A DNA stretch of 64,000 nt from Mariniphaga sp040772505 (GTDB lineage: Bacteria > Bacteroidota > Bacteroidia > Bacteroidales > Prolixibacteraceae), in assembly GCA_040772505.1 (NCBI GenBank), contig JAXGYA010000006.1, forward strand, positions 1 through 64,000, written 5' to 3'. How positions within the stretch are numbered: the first letter of the stretch is position 1; each line of letters starts with the position of its first letter. Below the pieces are notes generated by a model, which worked only from the letters and a program-made list of their open reading frames with translations, searched no databases and was not told the DNA's origin. This document shows positions 17,053 through 25,804 of this stretch, in pieces. The translations under genes and the position numbers were made by a program.

Positions 17053-18285
17053 TTATACCGGATTTTTCACCGTTCCCATAAACAACACAGCGCCGGTGCT
17101 TTTTTCGGTTATTGCATACATAAACGGACGGTTCACAATAAATGGAATGTTGCCACCGGGACCTACTGACGTATAGTCGATTGCCACTACGGTAACTGCA
17201 GCAGCTTCAGTGCCTTCTTCATCCACTTCAATGAATGATTTGTGTTTCACATAGTCGATGTACAGATGCCCATTCCTGTTGATTCCTGTAAAATCGGCGT
17301 TATAGGGAGAAAAAGCCAATTCCATGCCCATTTCAGACAATACATCATTTAATTTTATTTCGTATTCATATTTAAATTTTGGGAACTGAATGTTTACGTT
17401 TTGTTCTGAAAAATTTTCCATCCAGGTTTCCCAGTTCTCTTTATTCAGGTTATCTGTAATGTCTTGCAACGTTTTATCTGTGTGAGGCAAAAAAACATAC
17501 ATATTAAAGTTCCCTTGCCCGTATGGAAGTCTAATGGCGCTGAACAGTTCATTTGAAGCAAATAATGCTGTATTGGTTTGTTGCATAAAATCGGCTTGAA
17601 CAGTGGAACCATTTTCGAGATAAAAATCATTTTTCACCGTATTTTTTTTCTCGAATTTCGACTTCCATGGCCCTTTAAAGTAAATAGCATTCAAAAGAAA
17701 CATTACCTGTTCGCTGGTAATGTTATCCAAAATGGTTTTAATCTTGTCATTTGTTTTACCGGCTACCCAGTTGTTAATGGTTTTCACAGCATTCGGTGAA
17801 CCAAAATCGAGAGCCGAAACTTTGGCATCGTAATAATTATTATTGATGGAAACAAAATCTTTTTCCACCTGAAAACCTTCGCGATAGAAAATGGCGTTGG
17901 CAATTTCAAGGATAACTTTTTTGTCGAGATTCTTCAGTGCCTTTACCAGTGTTTGATATGATTTATTTATTTCAACGGGAGTTAACCCGTAAACTTTCAG
18001 TGTCTTCTCCATGGCTGTTTTGGTCTCGCCGTTGGCGCCGTTGTAGGTCATGGCAAGCGCCAGGCTCACACTGAGCGGCGAAACCATGATATTATCATGC
18101 TTGGTTTCCGAAGAAAATACATGCTGGTAAAGCTCAAAGCCAAACTCATTTTCAGCCTCAATCAGTTGTGCCGACTTTTCATCCAGTTCGATGACTTTGT
18201 TTTCATACGGTTCCATGTCGTCTTTCTGGCATGAACTAACCGTGACCAGTAAAAACGCCATAAAGAGTGAAATCATTATTTTCAT
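17053..18285 (-). CDS. Serpin-family protease inhibitor, lipoprotein
   Basis: A 410-residue bacterial serpin, a suicide inhibitor of serine or cysteine proteases. A lipoprotein signal (lipobox Val-Ser-Ser-Cys near residue 19) would anchor it to an envelope membrane. The full fold is present: NIMVSPLSVSLALAMTYNGANG near residue 65, and FYREGF and FKGPWKSKF in the middle. The hinge of the reactive loop is EEGTEAAAVT, with the small residues required for an inhibitory serpin. Counting from the hinge Glu as P17 puts P1-P1' at Thr-Ser, just after Asp-Tyr. The loop is about four residues longer than in alpha-1-antitrypsin. The target protease is unknown. Confidence 0.88.
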   Translation of the reverse strand: MKIMISLFMAFLLVTVSSCQKDDMEPYENKVIELDEKSAQLIEAENEFGFELYQHVFSSETKHDNIMVSPLSVSLALAMTYNGANGETKTAMEKTLKVYGLTPVEINKSYQTLVKALKNLDKKVILEIANAIFYREGFQVEKDFVSINNNYYDAKVSALDFGSPNAVKTINNWVAGKTNDKIKTILDNITSEQVMFLLNAIYFKGPWKSKFEKKNTVKNDFYLENGSTVQADFMQQTNTALFASNELFSAIRLPYGQGNFNMYVFLPHTDKTLQDITDNLNKENWETWMENFSEQNVNIQFPKFKYEYEIKLNDVLSEMGMELAFSPYNADFTGINRNGHLYIDYVKHKSFIEVDEEGTEAAAVTVVAIDYTSVGPGGNIPFIVNRPFMYAITEKSTGAVLFMGTVKNPV

Positions 18286-18340
18286 AGTATTCTGTTTTTT
18301 ATTTTTTTGAAGATAACAATTACATGATACTTTTTAGCAT

Positions 18341-18387
18341 AAAAAGGTTGCGTGAATCATTAAGTTTTTTTTCAACGCAACCTTTTT
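18341..18387. repeat. 13-bp perfect inverted repeat between divergent genes
   Basis: AAAAAGGTTGCGT (18341-18353) and ACGCAACCTTTTT (18375-18387) form a perfect stem around a 21-base loop. It looks like a bidirectional terminator because of the terminal T runs, yet it sits upstream of both the serpin and the sigma-factor gene. It may end an unannotated transcript or serve as an operator. Confidence 0.55.
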
Positions 18388-18522
18388 GGGTGTTATTGTA
18401 TCTATCCGGTGTTTTGTGGCAATTTGTATATTGAATTTAAAATAAAAAGAAATTGTTCAAGGTCAATAAACTAAATAAAAAAGTCAGGAGGTATATGCGA
18501 AAAGCATAGCAAAATTTATCCT

Positions 18523-18530
18523 TACTTTTG
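18523..18530 (+). promoter_or_regulatory. -7 box TACTTTTG of the ECF sigma gene
   Basis: TACTTTTG fits TAnnTTTG. The predicted transcription start near 18537 lies about 17 bases before the TTG start codon. Confidence 0.45.
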
Positions 18531-18553
18531 CAGAAAATATTCGCAAACTTGAT

Positions 18554-19105
18554 TTGGAAGATCTGAAACAAATTATAAACGAATGTGCCTCGGGTAATGC
18601 ACGCGCACAGGAAAAGCTTTACCGGATGTTTGCACCGAAAATGTTCGGGGTCTGTTTGCGCTATGCAAAAGACCGCAGCGAAGCAGAAGATAATCTGCAT
18701 GATGGATTTATAAAGGTTTTTTCAAATATTAAGAGTTTCAGACACGAAGGATCTTTTGAAGGCTGGATGAGAAAAATTATGGTGAATGTATCGTTGGGAA
18801 GACTACGTGAAAAACAAGTTCTTTATACGGTTGAAGATATCGGGGAGTATGACACTGCCCCGGATACCAATAATATTTTGGAACAGCTGGAGGCAAATGA
18901 ATTGCTCAAGCTGATAGAGGAACTTCCGCCGGGCTATCGAGCGGTGTTTAATCTCTATGTTATTGAAGATATGAGCCATAAAGAGATTAGCGAAACCTTG
19001 GGATTGTCGGTAGGAACATCCAAGTCGAACCTTGCGCGGGCAAGGGATATTTTAAAGCGTAAAGTCAATGAGCTTTACGGTAAAGTGGAATCAAAAGCAA
19101 ATTGA
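18554..19105 (+). CDS. ECF-type RNA polymerase sigma factor
   Basis: A 183-residue sigma-70 factor of the extracytoplasmic-function group. Region 2 spans about residues 10-80 (YRMFAPKMFGVCLRYAKDRSEAEDNLHDGFIKVF), and region 4 about 120-175 (LPPGYRAVFNLYVIEDMSHKEISETLGLSVGTSKSNLARAR). The start codon is TTG; no ATG lies further upstream in frame, and the TTG gives the usual N-terminus (MEDLKQIINECASGN). The next gene overlaps or follows immediately and encodes a membrane-spanning protein likely to act as its partner. The stimulus is unknown. Confidence 0.9.
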   Translation: MEDLKQIINECASGNARAQEKLYRMFAPKMFGVCLRYAKDRSEAEDNLHDGFIKVFSNIKSFRHEGSFEGWMRKIMVNVSLGRLREKQVLYTVEDIGEYDTAPDTNNILEQLEANELLKLIEELPPGYRAVFNLYVIEDMSHKEISETLGLSVGTSKSNLARARDILKRKVNELYGKVESKAN

Positions 19106-19113
19106 ATTGCACA

Positions 19114-20523
19114 ATGAGAGATGAGTTAAATATGGATAAAATTTTTCGGGAAAAGCTTGAGGGTTTTTCGGAAGAGCCGCCCGCTTTTTTGTGGAACAGC
19201 ATCCGGGCAGAACTTGCCGGAAAGCGCCGCAGAAAAAGGGTTATCCTGTATGGCAGGGCAGTGGCGGCTGTTTTGCTGGCGCTGGCATTTGTTGCCGGCT
19301 GGTATTTTTATGATACGATCCAGACAACAAAGCCCCAAATAGCCGAAATGAAACCGGTGAAAACAGAAGTTTTACCGGAAACCAAGGAAATTGCAGCCAC
19401 TGAAGCAGCTCCTGATGATTCACCCGAAGTCGATGAGAGCCAAATTTCCGGGCAACTACTGGCAGATGCGGAACCGGCAGGAATGGTTGCTGAAAAGGTA
19501 GAGAAAATTGATGAACCTCAGATTGTTGCAGAAAACAAGATTTTGCCCGGATATGCAGATTTGACAGAATCGCCTGAGCTAAAAGAGATTGCATTGTTAG
19601 AGCCGGAAATTTCAGAAAGGGATAAAATTGCTGAAACAATCAAGATTAAAGAAGAAGAAACGGAAGTTATTCCGGGAGAGTGGGAGAGGGATTTAATTGC
19701 AGAAAATGCACACGGGCATTCAGTATCAGCAAAAAAGGAGAATACCGGCTGGAAGTTAGGTGTGAATGTTTCACCGGGATACTCTTCATATTCATCGAAA
19801 CACGATGCCTCTTATGCCAGAAATATGACTCATCAGGCAAATGAGGGAAATACTAATGTGAGCGGAGGAATTTCAGTGCAATATAAAACAGGGAAGAAAG
19901 TACGGCTCGAAAGCGGGATTTATTATGCACAAAACGGGAAACACTCGGGTTTTTCTGCAATGTTGAATCCAATGAAACCGCAGAGTGAAATGTTCTTTGC
20001 TTCCGGAGATTTATTTTTTAATACTCCGCTTAATCTTGAGGAAAATGAATTGATGATGAACAGTATTGCCGGGGTTGTTGAGTTTAAGAACCTTCCAAGA
20101 GGAGCTGAAGTTGCGGCAGAAATGGAAACCATGATGAAGTCTGAAACAACCTTGGTTACTGAGGGAGAACTTTCACAAGTGTTTGAATTTGTAGAAATTC
20201 CTCTCTATCTCCGGTATTTGATTTTTGACCGGAAAATTGGGGTTGAGCTGATAGGCGGGGTTAACGCCGGGGTTGTGGTTGGCAACAATGCCTATTTCGA
20301 CAATGAATTCGGTATTCAGAATGTTGGAAAAACCCGTGATATTTCAAAACTGAATGTGCTGAGTACCATTGGGGTAGGAGTGAACTATGCGCTGAGTGAA
20401 AATATCTCCATAGCTGTTGAGCCCCGTTTGAATTACTATTTAAACTCAATAAATCAAAGCCGGGATGTCGATTTCAGACCATACAGAGTTGGAATTTACA
20501 CCGGTTTGTATTACGAGTTTTAA
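19114..20523 (+). CDS. Trans-envelope partner of the ECF sigma factor with beta-barrel domain
   Basis: A 469-residue protein encoded directly after the sigma gene (an in-frame TTG at 19102 would overlap it). The first ~40 residues are cytoplasmic in character, with the recurrent pattern EEPPAFLWNSIRAEL followed by basic residues. One transmembrane helix (about residues 45-62, AVAAVLLALAFVAGWYFY) follows, then a long acidic Glu/Pro-rich linker and a C-terminal outer-membrane-like barrel (GWKLGVNVSPGYSS... ending YRVGIYTGLYYEF). Proteins of this layout recur beside ECF sigma factors in Bacteroidota. A role as regulator or anti-sigma factor is inference from layout; no classical anti-sigma zinc motif is present. 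Confidence 0.65.
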   Translation: MRDELNMDKIFREKLEGFSEEPPAFLWNSIRAELAGKRRRKRVILYGRAVAAVLLALAFVAGWYFYDTIQTTKPQIAEMKPVKTEVLPETKEIAATEAAPDDSPEVDESQISGQLLADAEPAGMVAEKVEKIDEPQIVAENKILPGYADLTESPELKEIALLEPEISERDKIAETIKIKEEETEVIPGEWERDLIAENAHGHSVSAKKENTGWKLGVNVSPGYSSYSSKHDASYARNMTHQANEGNTNVSGGISVQYKTGKKVRLESGIYYAQNGKHSGFSAMLNPMKPQSEMFFASGDLFFNTPLNLEENELMMNSIAGVVEFKNLPRGAEVAAEMETMMKSETTLVTEGELSQVFEFVEIPLYLRYLIFDRKIGVELIGGVNAGVVVGNNAYFDNEFGIQNVGKTRDISKLNVLSTIGVGVNYALSENISIAVEPRLNYYLNSINQSRDVDFRPYRVGIYTGLYYEF

Positions 20524-20553
20524 TTTTCTCGAACCACATTAGGCACAATAAGC

Positions 20554-23469
20554 TTAGTTCAGCGCTTCATACAGGATTTCCAACGGATGTTTGGCATTTT
20601 TTCCGGCGCCGTCTTTAATCTGGTGGCGGCATGAAGTTCCGGGGGCTGCAATGATGCAATTTTCAGCAGCTTTGCGGACAGCAGGAAACAACACCATTTC
20701 ACCGATTTTCATGGAAAGCTCATAGTGCTCTTTTTCATATCCGAATGAGCCCGCCATACCGCAGCAACCCGATGGAATCTCCTTCACAGCATAGTTTTTC
20801 GGGAGCGAAAGCATCTTTATGGTGGGCGCAGTGCTGGCAATCGCCTTTTGCTGACAGTGCCCCTGTAACAGAATTTCTCTTTTTTCGGCAGTAAACCGTT
20901 CCGGAGAGATGTTTCCCTTTTCAATTTCTGCCGAGAAAAACTCTTCAAAAAGCAGAGCATTCTTTCCGAGTTTTCTTGCGGCTGGTTGCAACTCCTCATC
21001 TACCAGTTCAGGATATTCATCCCGGAAGGTTAGGATGGTTGAAGGCTCAATGCCCACCAGCGGCGTTTCTTCCGAAATAATATCCCTTAACAGATTCACA
21101 TTTTTTGTTGCAATTTTTTTGGCTGTGCGAACCAATCCTTTGGAAAGGAAAGTTCTTCCGCTCTCTCTGTGCTTTGGAATCTTTACTTCATAACCCAATT
21201 TAGTGAGCAAAAGGATAGCCTTAATCCCGATATCGCTCTCATTGAAATTGGTGAATTCATCATTATAGAGATAAACTCTTTTTTTGGGTTCTGCTTCAGG
21301 TCCCGGAATGTTTTTTCCGGTTTGGCTTAACAGTGTTTTTTTGGACAAAGAAGGCAAATTTCGCGGGGCTGCAATGCCAATAGCCTTTTTAAACAGGGAA
21401 GTACGCATCATAAAGTTGGCTACAGGGCGAACCCACATTGCCATGCGGTTGAGTTGCGGCAAATAGGCAATTAACCGGGAGCGCAGCGGAATGCCATGAA
21501 TATCATAGTATTGCTGCATGAATTCGGCTTTCAGCTTGGTCATGTCCACATTTGAAGGGCATTCTGCCTTGCAGGCTTTACAGGAAATGCACAGGTCGAG
21601 AATCTGATAGATTTCCTTCTGGTCAAAAGGTTTTTCCTTTTTTGGTGAGTATAGAAATTCACGAAGGATGTTTGCCCGTCCGCGGGTGCTTTTGTCTTCA
21701 TCGCGGGTGGCCATGAAGGTTGGACACATTGTGCCGCCAATGATTTCGCTTTTACGGCAATCGCCTGAACCATTGCATTTTTCAATGCTTCGGAAGTAAC
21801 CTTTATATCTTGAAAAATCAAAGACTGTGTCATATTCCGGAGTTGGTTTTCCGGGAATTACGCGCAAACTCTCGGTGATGGAAGGTGTGTCCGTAATTTT
21901 TCCCGGATTCAGAATATTGTCCGGATCCCACGTTTTCTTGAGTTTTTTCAGCAGTTTGTAGTTGTGTTCGCCCAGCATGTAGGGAATAAATTTTCCGCGT
22001 ACTCTGCCGTCGCCATGCTCTCCGCTCATGGAGCCCCGGTATTTTTTTACTAATGACGCCACTTCGTTCATCAGGGTGTCGAACAGTTTGACATCGTCCG
22101 GATCCTTGAAATTGATCAAAGGTCTGAAATGAATTTCGCCAGTGGCAATGTGTGCATAGTAAACACTGGTAAGACCGAGTTTCTTCAGGATTTTTTTTAA
22201 ATCGGCTATATAATCCGGCAGGTTTTGGGGAGCAACTGCGGTATCTTCAATTCCGGGAACACCCTTTCGGTCGCCCGGAATGTTAGACAATAATCCCAAT
22301 CCGGCTGTACGTAGCGACCACACCCGCTTGATGTTCTCATCGCCTGTAATCAGCGGATAATGGTAGCCCAGTCCGGCTGCCCTTAGCTCCTTTTCCAGGG
22401 CGGTTGCTTTCTGCCTGAGCTCTGCCTCCGTTTCGCAGGCAAATTCAATCATCAGCATGGCGCCGGGGTCGCCTTTTACAAAAAAGCGGTTTTTGTTTTG
22501 CTCAATATTTTCTTTGGTGCATTGCAGGATAATATCGTCCATGAGTTCAATGGCTCCCGGATTATGCTTCAAAGCGATGAGATTGCCTTGCAGTGATTCT
22601 TCCAGTGTTTCAAAGTGAGCGCAAAGCAAGCCTATATGTTTGGGAGGAAGTGGAATGAGATTCAGTTTGATGCGGTGAGAAAAAGCAAGGGTCCCTTCTG
22701 AGCCTGCAAGCAGCTTGCAGAAGTTGAACGGTTCGCCGCCTTGGGTGAAAATCTCCGAATCCAGCAGTGCATCAATGGCATAGCCCATGTTGCGGCGTGT
22801 GATTCTGGGGTCGGGGAAGTTTTTGCGAATTTCCTGCTGATTTTCAGGGTTGGAGAGGGTTTCAAAAATATTTTCATAAATGGAGCGTTCCAGTGCATTG
22901 GTATTTCCGTTTAGCTTTTGGTGGAACTCCTCTTTTGAAAGGGATTTAAATTTGGTTTCAGAGCCATCTGATAGGATGGCGTCCACTTCAAGTACATGCT
23001 CGCGCACACTGCCATAAATAAGGGAATGGAGTCCGCAGGAGTTGTTTCCCAACATGCCTCCAATGACACAGCGGTTGGCTGTGGAGGTTTCCGGTCCGAA
23101 CTGAAGCCCGTGGGGCGCAAGCATCAGGTTCAGCTCGGCAAGTACAACGCCGGGTTCAACAATGACATAGCGCTCTTCTGCGTTCAGCTCTAAAATTTTA
23201 TTCATGTACTTCGATATGTCAACCACGATTCCGGGCCCAACAACCTGTCCTGCCAGTGAAGTTCCGCCGCCGCGCGGAATAACAGAAGTGCCGTTTTCAC
23301 GGGCAAAAGCTATGATTTTTTTGATGTCTTCCTTGTTTTTAGGACGGGTTACAGCCAATGGTATCTCCCGGTATTGTGATGCGTCGGTGGAATAGAGAAC
23401 TCGCTGGACATTATCGTTGAATAAATCTCCGTCCAATTGGGTTTTAAGCTGATTGAAAGCAGATTGCAT
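20554..23469 (-). CDS. GlcD-GlcF-like FAD and Fe-S oxidoreductase fusion
   Basis: A 971-residue enzyme that joins a flavin domain oxidising a 2-hydroxyacid (D-lactate or glycolate type) to an iron-sulfur electron-transfer domain. The FAD_binding_4 part covers about residues 35-180 (VIPRGGGTSLAGQVVG, GGMLGNNSCGLHSL). The FAD-oxidase C domain reaches about residue 520 (SGEHGDGRVRGKF). One Cys cluster lies near 553-570 (CNGSGDCRK...GTMCP), a [4Fe-4S] cluster near 630-645 (CISCKACKAECP), and a CCG segment near 905 (GCCGMAGSFGYE). All cofactor motifs are intact. It is probably membrane-associated and feeds the quinone pool. The exact substrate is unsettled. Confidence 0.85.
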   Translation of the reverse strand: MQSAFNQLKTQLDGDLFNDNVQRVLYSTDASQYREIPLAVTRPKNKEDIKKIIAFARENGTSVIPRGGGTSLAGQVVGPGIVVDISKYMNKILELNAEERYVIVEPGVVLAELNLMLAPHGLQFGPETSTANRCVIGGMLGNNSCGLHSLIYGSVREHVLEVDAILSDGSETKFKSLSKEEFHQKLNGNTNALERSIYENIFETLSNPENQQEIRKNFPDPRITRRNMGYAIDALLDSEIFTQGGEPFNFCKLLAGSEGTLAFSHRIKLNLIPLPPKHIGLLCAHFETLEESLQGNLIALKHNPGAIELMDDIILQCTKENIEQNKNRFFVKGDPGAMLMIEFACETEAELRQKATALEKELRAAGLGYHYPLITGDENIKRVWSLRTAGLGLLSNIPGDRKGVPGIEDTAVAPQNLPDYIADLKKILKKLGLTSVYYAHIATGEIHFRPLINFKDPDDVKLFDTLMNEVASLVKKYRGSMSGEHGDGRVRGKFIPYMLGEHNYKLLKKLKKTWDPDNILNPGKITDTPSITESLRVIPGKPTPEYDTVFDFSRYKGYFRSIEKCNGSGDCRKSEIIGGTMCPTFMATRDEDKSTRGRANILREFLYSPKKEKPFDQKEIYQILDLCISCKACKAECPSNVDMTKLKAEFMQQYYDIHGIPLRSRLIAYLPQLNRMAMWVRPVANFMMRTSLFKKAIGIAAPRNLPSLSKKTLLSQTGKNIPGPEAEPKKRVYLYNDEFTNFNESDIGIKAILLLTKLGYEVKIPKHRESGRTFLSKGLVRTAKKIATKNVNLLRDIISEETPLVGIEPSTILTFRDEYPELVDEELQPAARKLGKNALLFEEFFSAEIEKGNISPERFTAEKREILLQGHCQQKAIASTAPTIKMLSLPKNYAVKEIPSGCCGMAGSFGYEKEHYELSMKIGEMVLFPAVRKAAENCIIAAPGTSCRHQIKDGAGKNAKHPLEILYEALN

Positions 23470-23510
23470 AAGAATTCATTTATTTTGTTCCGTAAATTTA
23501 AGTAAAATTA

Positions 23511-24239
23511 TCAAATCCAGCCCCTCAGCCGGTAGTAAGTTAATGCTATTATTTCCCGTGTGAAATTGACTTCATATTTCAGATGATTCCAAACCTGATA
23601 GCGCATCTGAATATTTTGCCCAACATCAGGAAGAATAATGTCTCGTCCGCCCAACTCACTGTCTATGAATTTTAATTCAGCTTCGGAAACATGTTCAAAA
23701 GCTGGTAGTGCACTGACTTTTTCAAATCCTACCTTTTGAAAACAGAGCACAGCCCGGCGGGTATGTTCCGGGGAGGTTATCAGCAAAATAGGCTGGGAAA
23801 TATCAGTAATATCAGTGCAATTCAATGCCTGAGTGCGTGTATTTTTTCCCTTGCTTTCAAACAGAATTTTTCCGGGATTAACTCCGCGCAATGTCAGCTC
23901 TTTTTTAATGCGCTGCGGAGTGCTCAGGCTGTCGGAAACATTGCCGGGCATGGCAATAATGACTTTCGCCAGAGGAAAGTTTTCTGCAGCTTTTGCCGTA
24001 AACCAGCTTCGCATCAGGTTGGTTTCGCTGGGCATGCCTCCGCCTCCAAGCAGGATGATTGTGGCAGGTTTTTGGTCTAAAACAGTTTTACTGGTGCCAA
24101 GCCAGTGAATCCCCCAAAAAGGCAGCGCGGTGAAAGCAAGAATTAGGGATGCAATAAAAAATATACCCGTGAGTTGGATAAAAATTCGGAGTATCTTTAA
24201 AAAAACGGTATTTTTGGATTTTGATTGAATCATATTCAA
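23511..24239 (-). CDS. YdcF/ElyC/SanA-family (DUF218) membrane protein
   Basis: A 242-residue protein with one N-terminal transmembrane segment (about residues 14-45) and a DUF218 domain beginning ATIILLGGGGMPSETN. Other family landmarks are FPLAKVIIAMPG, ESKGKNTRTQA and ILLITSPEHTRRAVLCFQKVGF. The family is linked to envelope maintenance (ElyC, SanA), but the activity is unsettled. It is divergent from the kinase-RapZ fusion gene with 47 bases between starts, so a shared promoter region is possible. Confidence 0.78.
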   Translation of the reverse strand: MNMIQSKSKNTVFLKILRIFIQLTGIFFIASLILAFTALPFWGIHWLGTSKTVLDQKPATIILLGGGGMPSETNLMRSWFTAKAAENFPLAKVIIAMPGNVSDSLSTPQRIKKELTLRGVNPGKILFESKGKNTRTQALNCTDITDISQPILLITSPEHTRRAVLCFQKVGFEKVSALPAFEHVSEAELKFIDSELGGRDIILPDVGQNIQMRYQVWNHLKYEVNFTREIIALTYYRLRGWI

Positions 24240-24286
24240 TTTAAATAATGCATAAAAATACGTTTAATCTTTAAACTACCATCGCT

Positions 24287-25705
24287 TTGAATAACGAAGT
24301 AAAAAACGAATTAATTCAACTGTTTGAAAACCATTTTCAGGAAAAAGTGGAAACATTTTCGATGTTACCCCCTTCAGGTTCCTACCGGGAATACTGCCGT
24401 ATGGGTAATGGCACCCGTTCGGTCATTGGTGCATTCAACGCCGATATTAAGGAAAATACGGCTTTTCTCTCTTTTTCCAGCCATTTCATACAGAAGGGAT
24501 TACCTGTTCCTGAAATATATTTAGTGAGTTCCGATTTAAAAAAATATCTTCTCGAAGATTTGGGGAATGTCACTTTATTTGATTTCATGTCTGAAGTTCG
24601 CGAAACTGAAGGTTTCTCTGAAACAATTGTTGCCGAGTACCGAAAGGTATTAAAGTATTTGCCAAAATTTCAGATTGAGGCTGGCAGAGATCTGGATTAT
24701 TCGGTGTGCTATCCACGACAGGCTTTTGATATGCAGTCGATGATGTGGGACATGAACTATTTCAAGTATTATTTCCTCAAATTAGCCAAAATTCCGTTTG
24801 ACGAACAAGCTCTTGAAGATGATTTTCAGGCATTCAGTAATTACCTGCTTTCGGCGCCTTCCGACTTTTTTCTCTATCGCGATTTTCAGTCGCGAAATGT
24901 GATGCTGAAAGATGATGGTGTCTGGTTTATCGACTATCAGGGAGGGCGGCTTGGCGCATTGCAATACGATTTGGCTTCGTTGCTGTATGACGGAAAAGCT
25001 GATATTCCGCAGGAAATTCGCTCACATCTGCTTGAGTTTTATTTGGATGAGCTTAAAAATTATATTCCGGTAAATGAAAAAGAGTTTACATCCTATTTCA
25101 TCGGATTTGTACTTGTTCGCATTATTCAGGCGATGGGAACCTATGGGTTCAGGGGATTTTATGAAGGTAAGGAACATTTTCTGAAAAGTATTCCCTATGC
25201 CATTGAAAACCTGAAGAATTTGCTTGCAGGCTTAACTCTTCCGGTGGAGCTGCCGGAGCTGGTAAATGTTTTGCATCTTCTTACGAAATCTGAAATTTTA
25301 AGGGAAATCGGTCAGTCGCGCAGTAGCCTGACGGTGCGAATCACAAGTTTTTCCTTCAAAAAAGGAATCCCGTCCGATCCCTCCGGGAATGGCGGTGGGT
25401 TTGTTTTTGACTGCCGGGCGCTGAATAACCCGGGAAGGCATGCTGAATATAATAATCTCACCGGAAAAGATTTGAAAGTGCAGCAGTTCATTGAGCAGAA
25501 TTCGGAAATGAAGCTGTTTTTGAAACCGGTTATAACCCTTGTGGAACAGTCGGTGAAAAATTATCTTGAACGCGGCTTCACACATCTTTCTGTAAATTTT
25601 GGCTGCACCGGCGGACAGCATCGCTCAGTGTATGCCGCTGAAAGTCTGGCTGCACACCTGAGAAATTTTCCGGTTAACGTAGTCCTTGTTCACCAGGAAT
25701 TGTAA
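24287..25705 (+). CDS. Fusion of an APH-type sugar kinase with a RapZ C-terminal domain
   Basis: A 472-residue two-domain protein. Residues 1-330 are an aminoglycoside-phosphotransferase-like kinase: LLEDLGNVTLFDFM, the catalytic loop YRDFQSRNVM and metal-binding IDYQGGRLG. This resembles AmgK-type N-acetylmuramate/N-acetylglucosamine kinases. Residues ~345-472 match the C-terminal domain of RapZ (SFSFKKGIP, FDCRALNNPGRHAEY, LTGKD, VNFGCTGGQHRSVYAAE), which in Enterobacteria senses glucosamine-6-phosphate and presents a small RNA to RNase E. The RapZ N-terminal P-loop domain is replaced by the kinase. The start is TTG; the next Met (residue 26) would cut into the kinase N-terminus. The sugar substrate and any RNA role are inference. 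Confidence 0.82.
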   Translation: MNNEVKNELIQLFENHFQEKVETFSMLPPSGSYREYCRMGNGTRSVIGAFNADIKENTAFLSFSSHFIQKGLPVPEIYLVSSDLKKYLLEDLGNVTLFDFMSEVRETEGFSETIVAEYRKVLKYLPKFQIEAGRDLDYSVCYPRQAFDMQSMMWDMNYFKYYFLKLAKIPFDEQALEDDFQAFSNYLLSAPSDFFLYRDFQSRNVMLKDDGVWFIDYQGGRLGALQYDLASLLYDGKADIPQEIRSHLLEFYLDELKNYIPVNEKEFTSYFIGFVLVRIIQAMGTYGFRGFYEGKEHFLKSIPYAIENLKNLLAGLTLPVELPELVNVLHLLTKSEILREIGQSRSSLTVRITSFSFKKGIPSDPSGNGGGFVFDCRALNNPGRHAEYNNLTGKDLKVQQFIEQNSEMKLFLKPVITLVEQSVKNYLERGFTHLSVNFGCTGGQHRSVYAAESLAAHLRNFPVNVVLVHQEL

Positions 25706-25804
25706 TTTTGAAATATCAATTTTGATTGAAGATTTGATGTTTACGGAGCATAGTTTTGATGAGAAGTTTTAGATACATATTAACAATATAAGAATCATTT
25801 AGTT

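Noticed and set aside
24361..24588. Later start for the kinase-RapZ fusion (Met at residue 26)
   Set aside because: It would remove the start of the kinase N-lobe; the upstream TTG gives a full domain.
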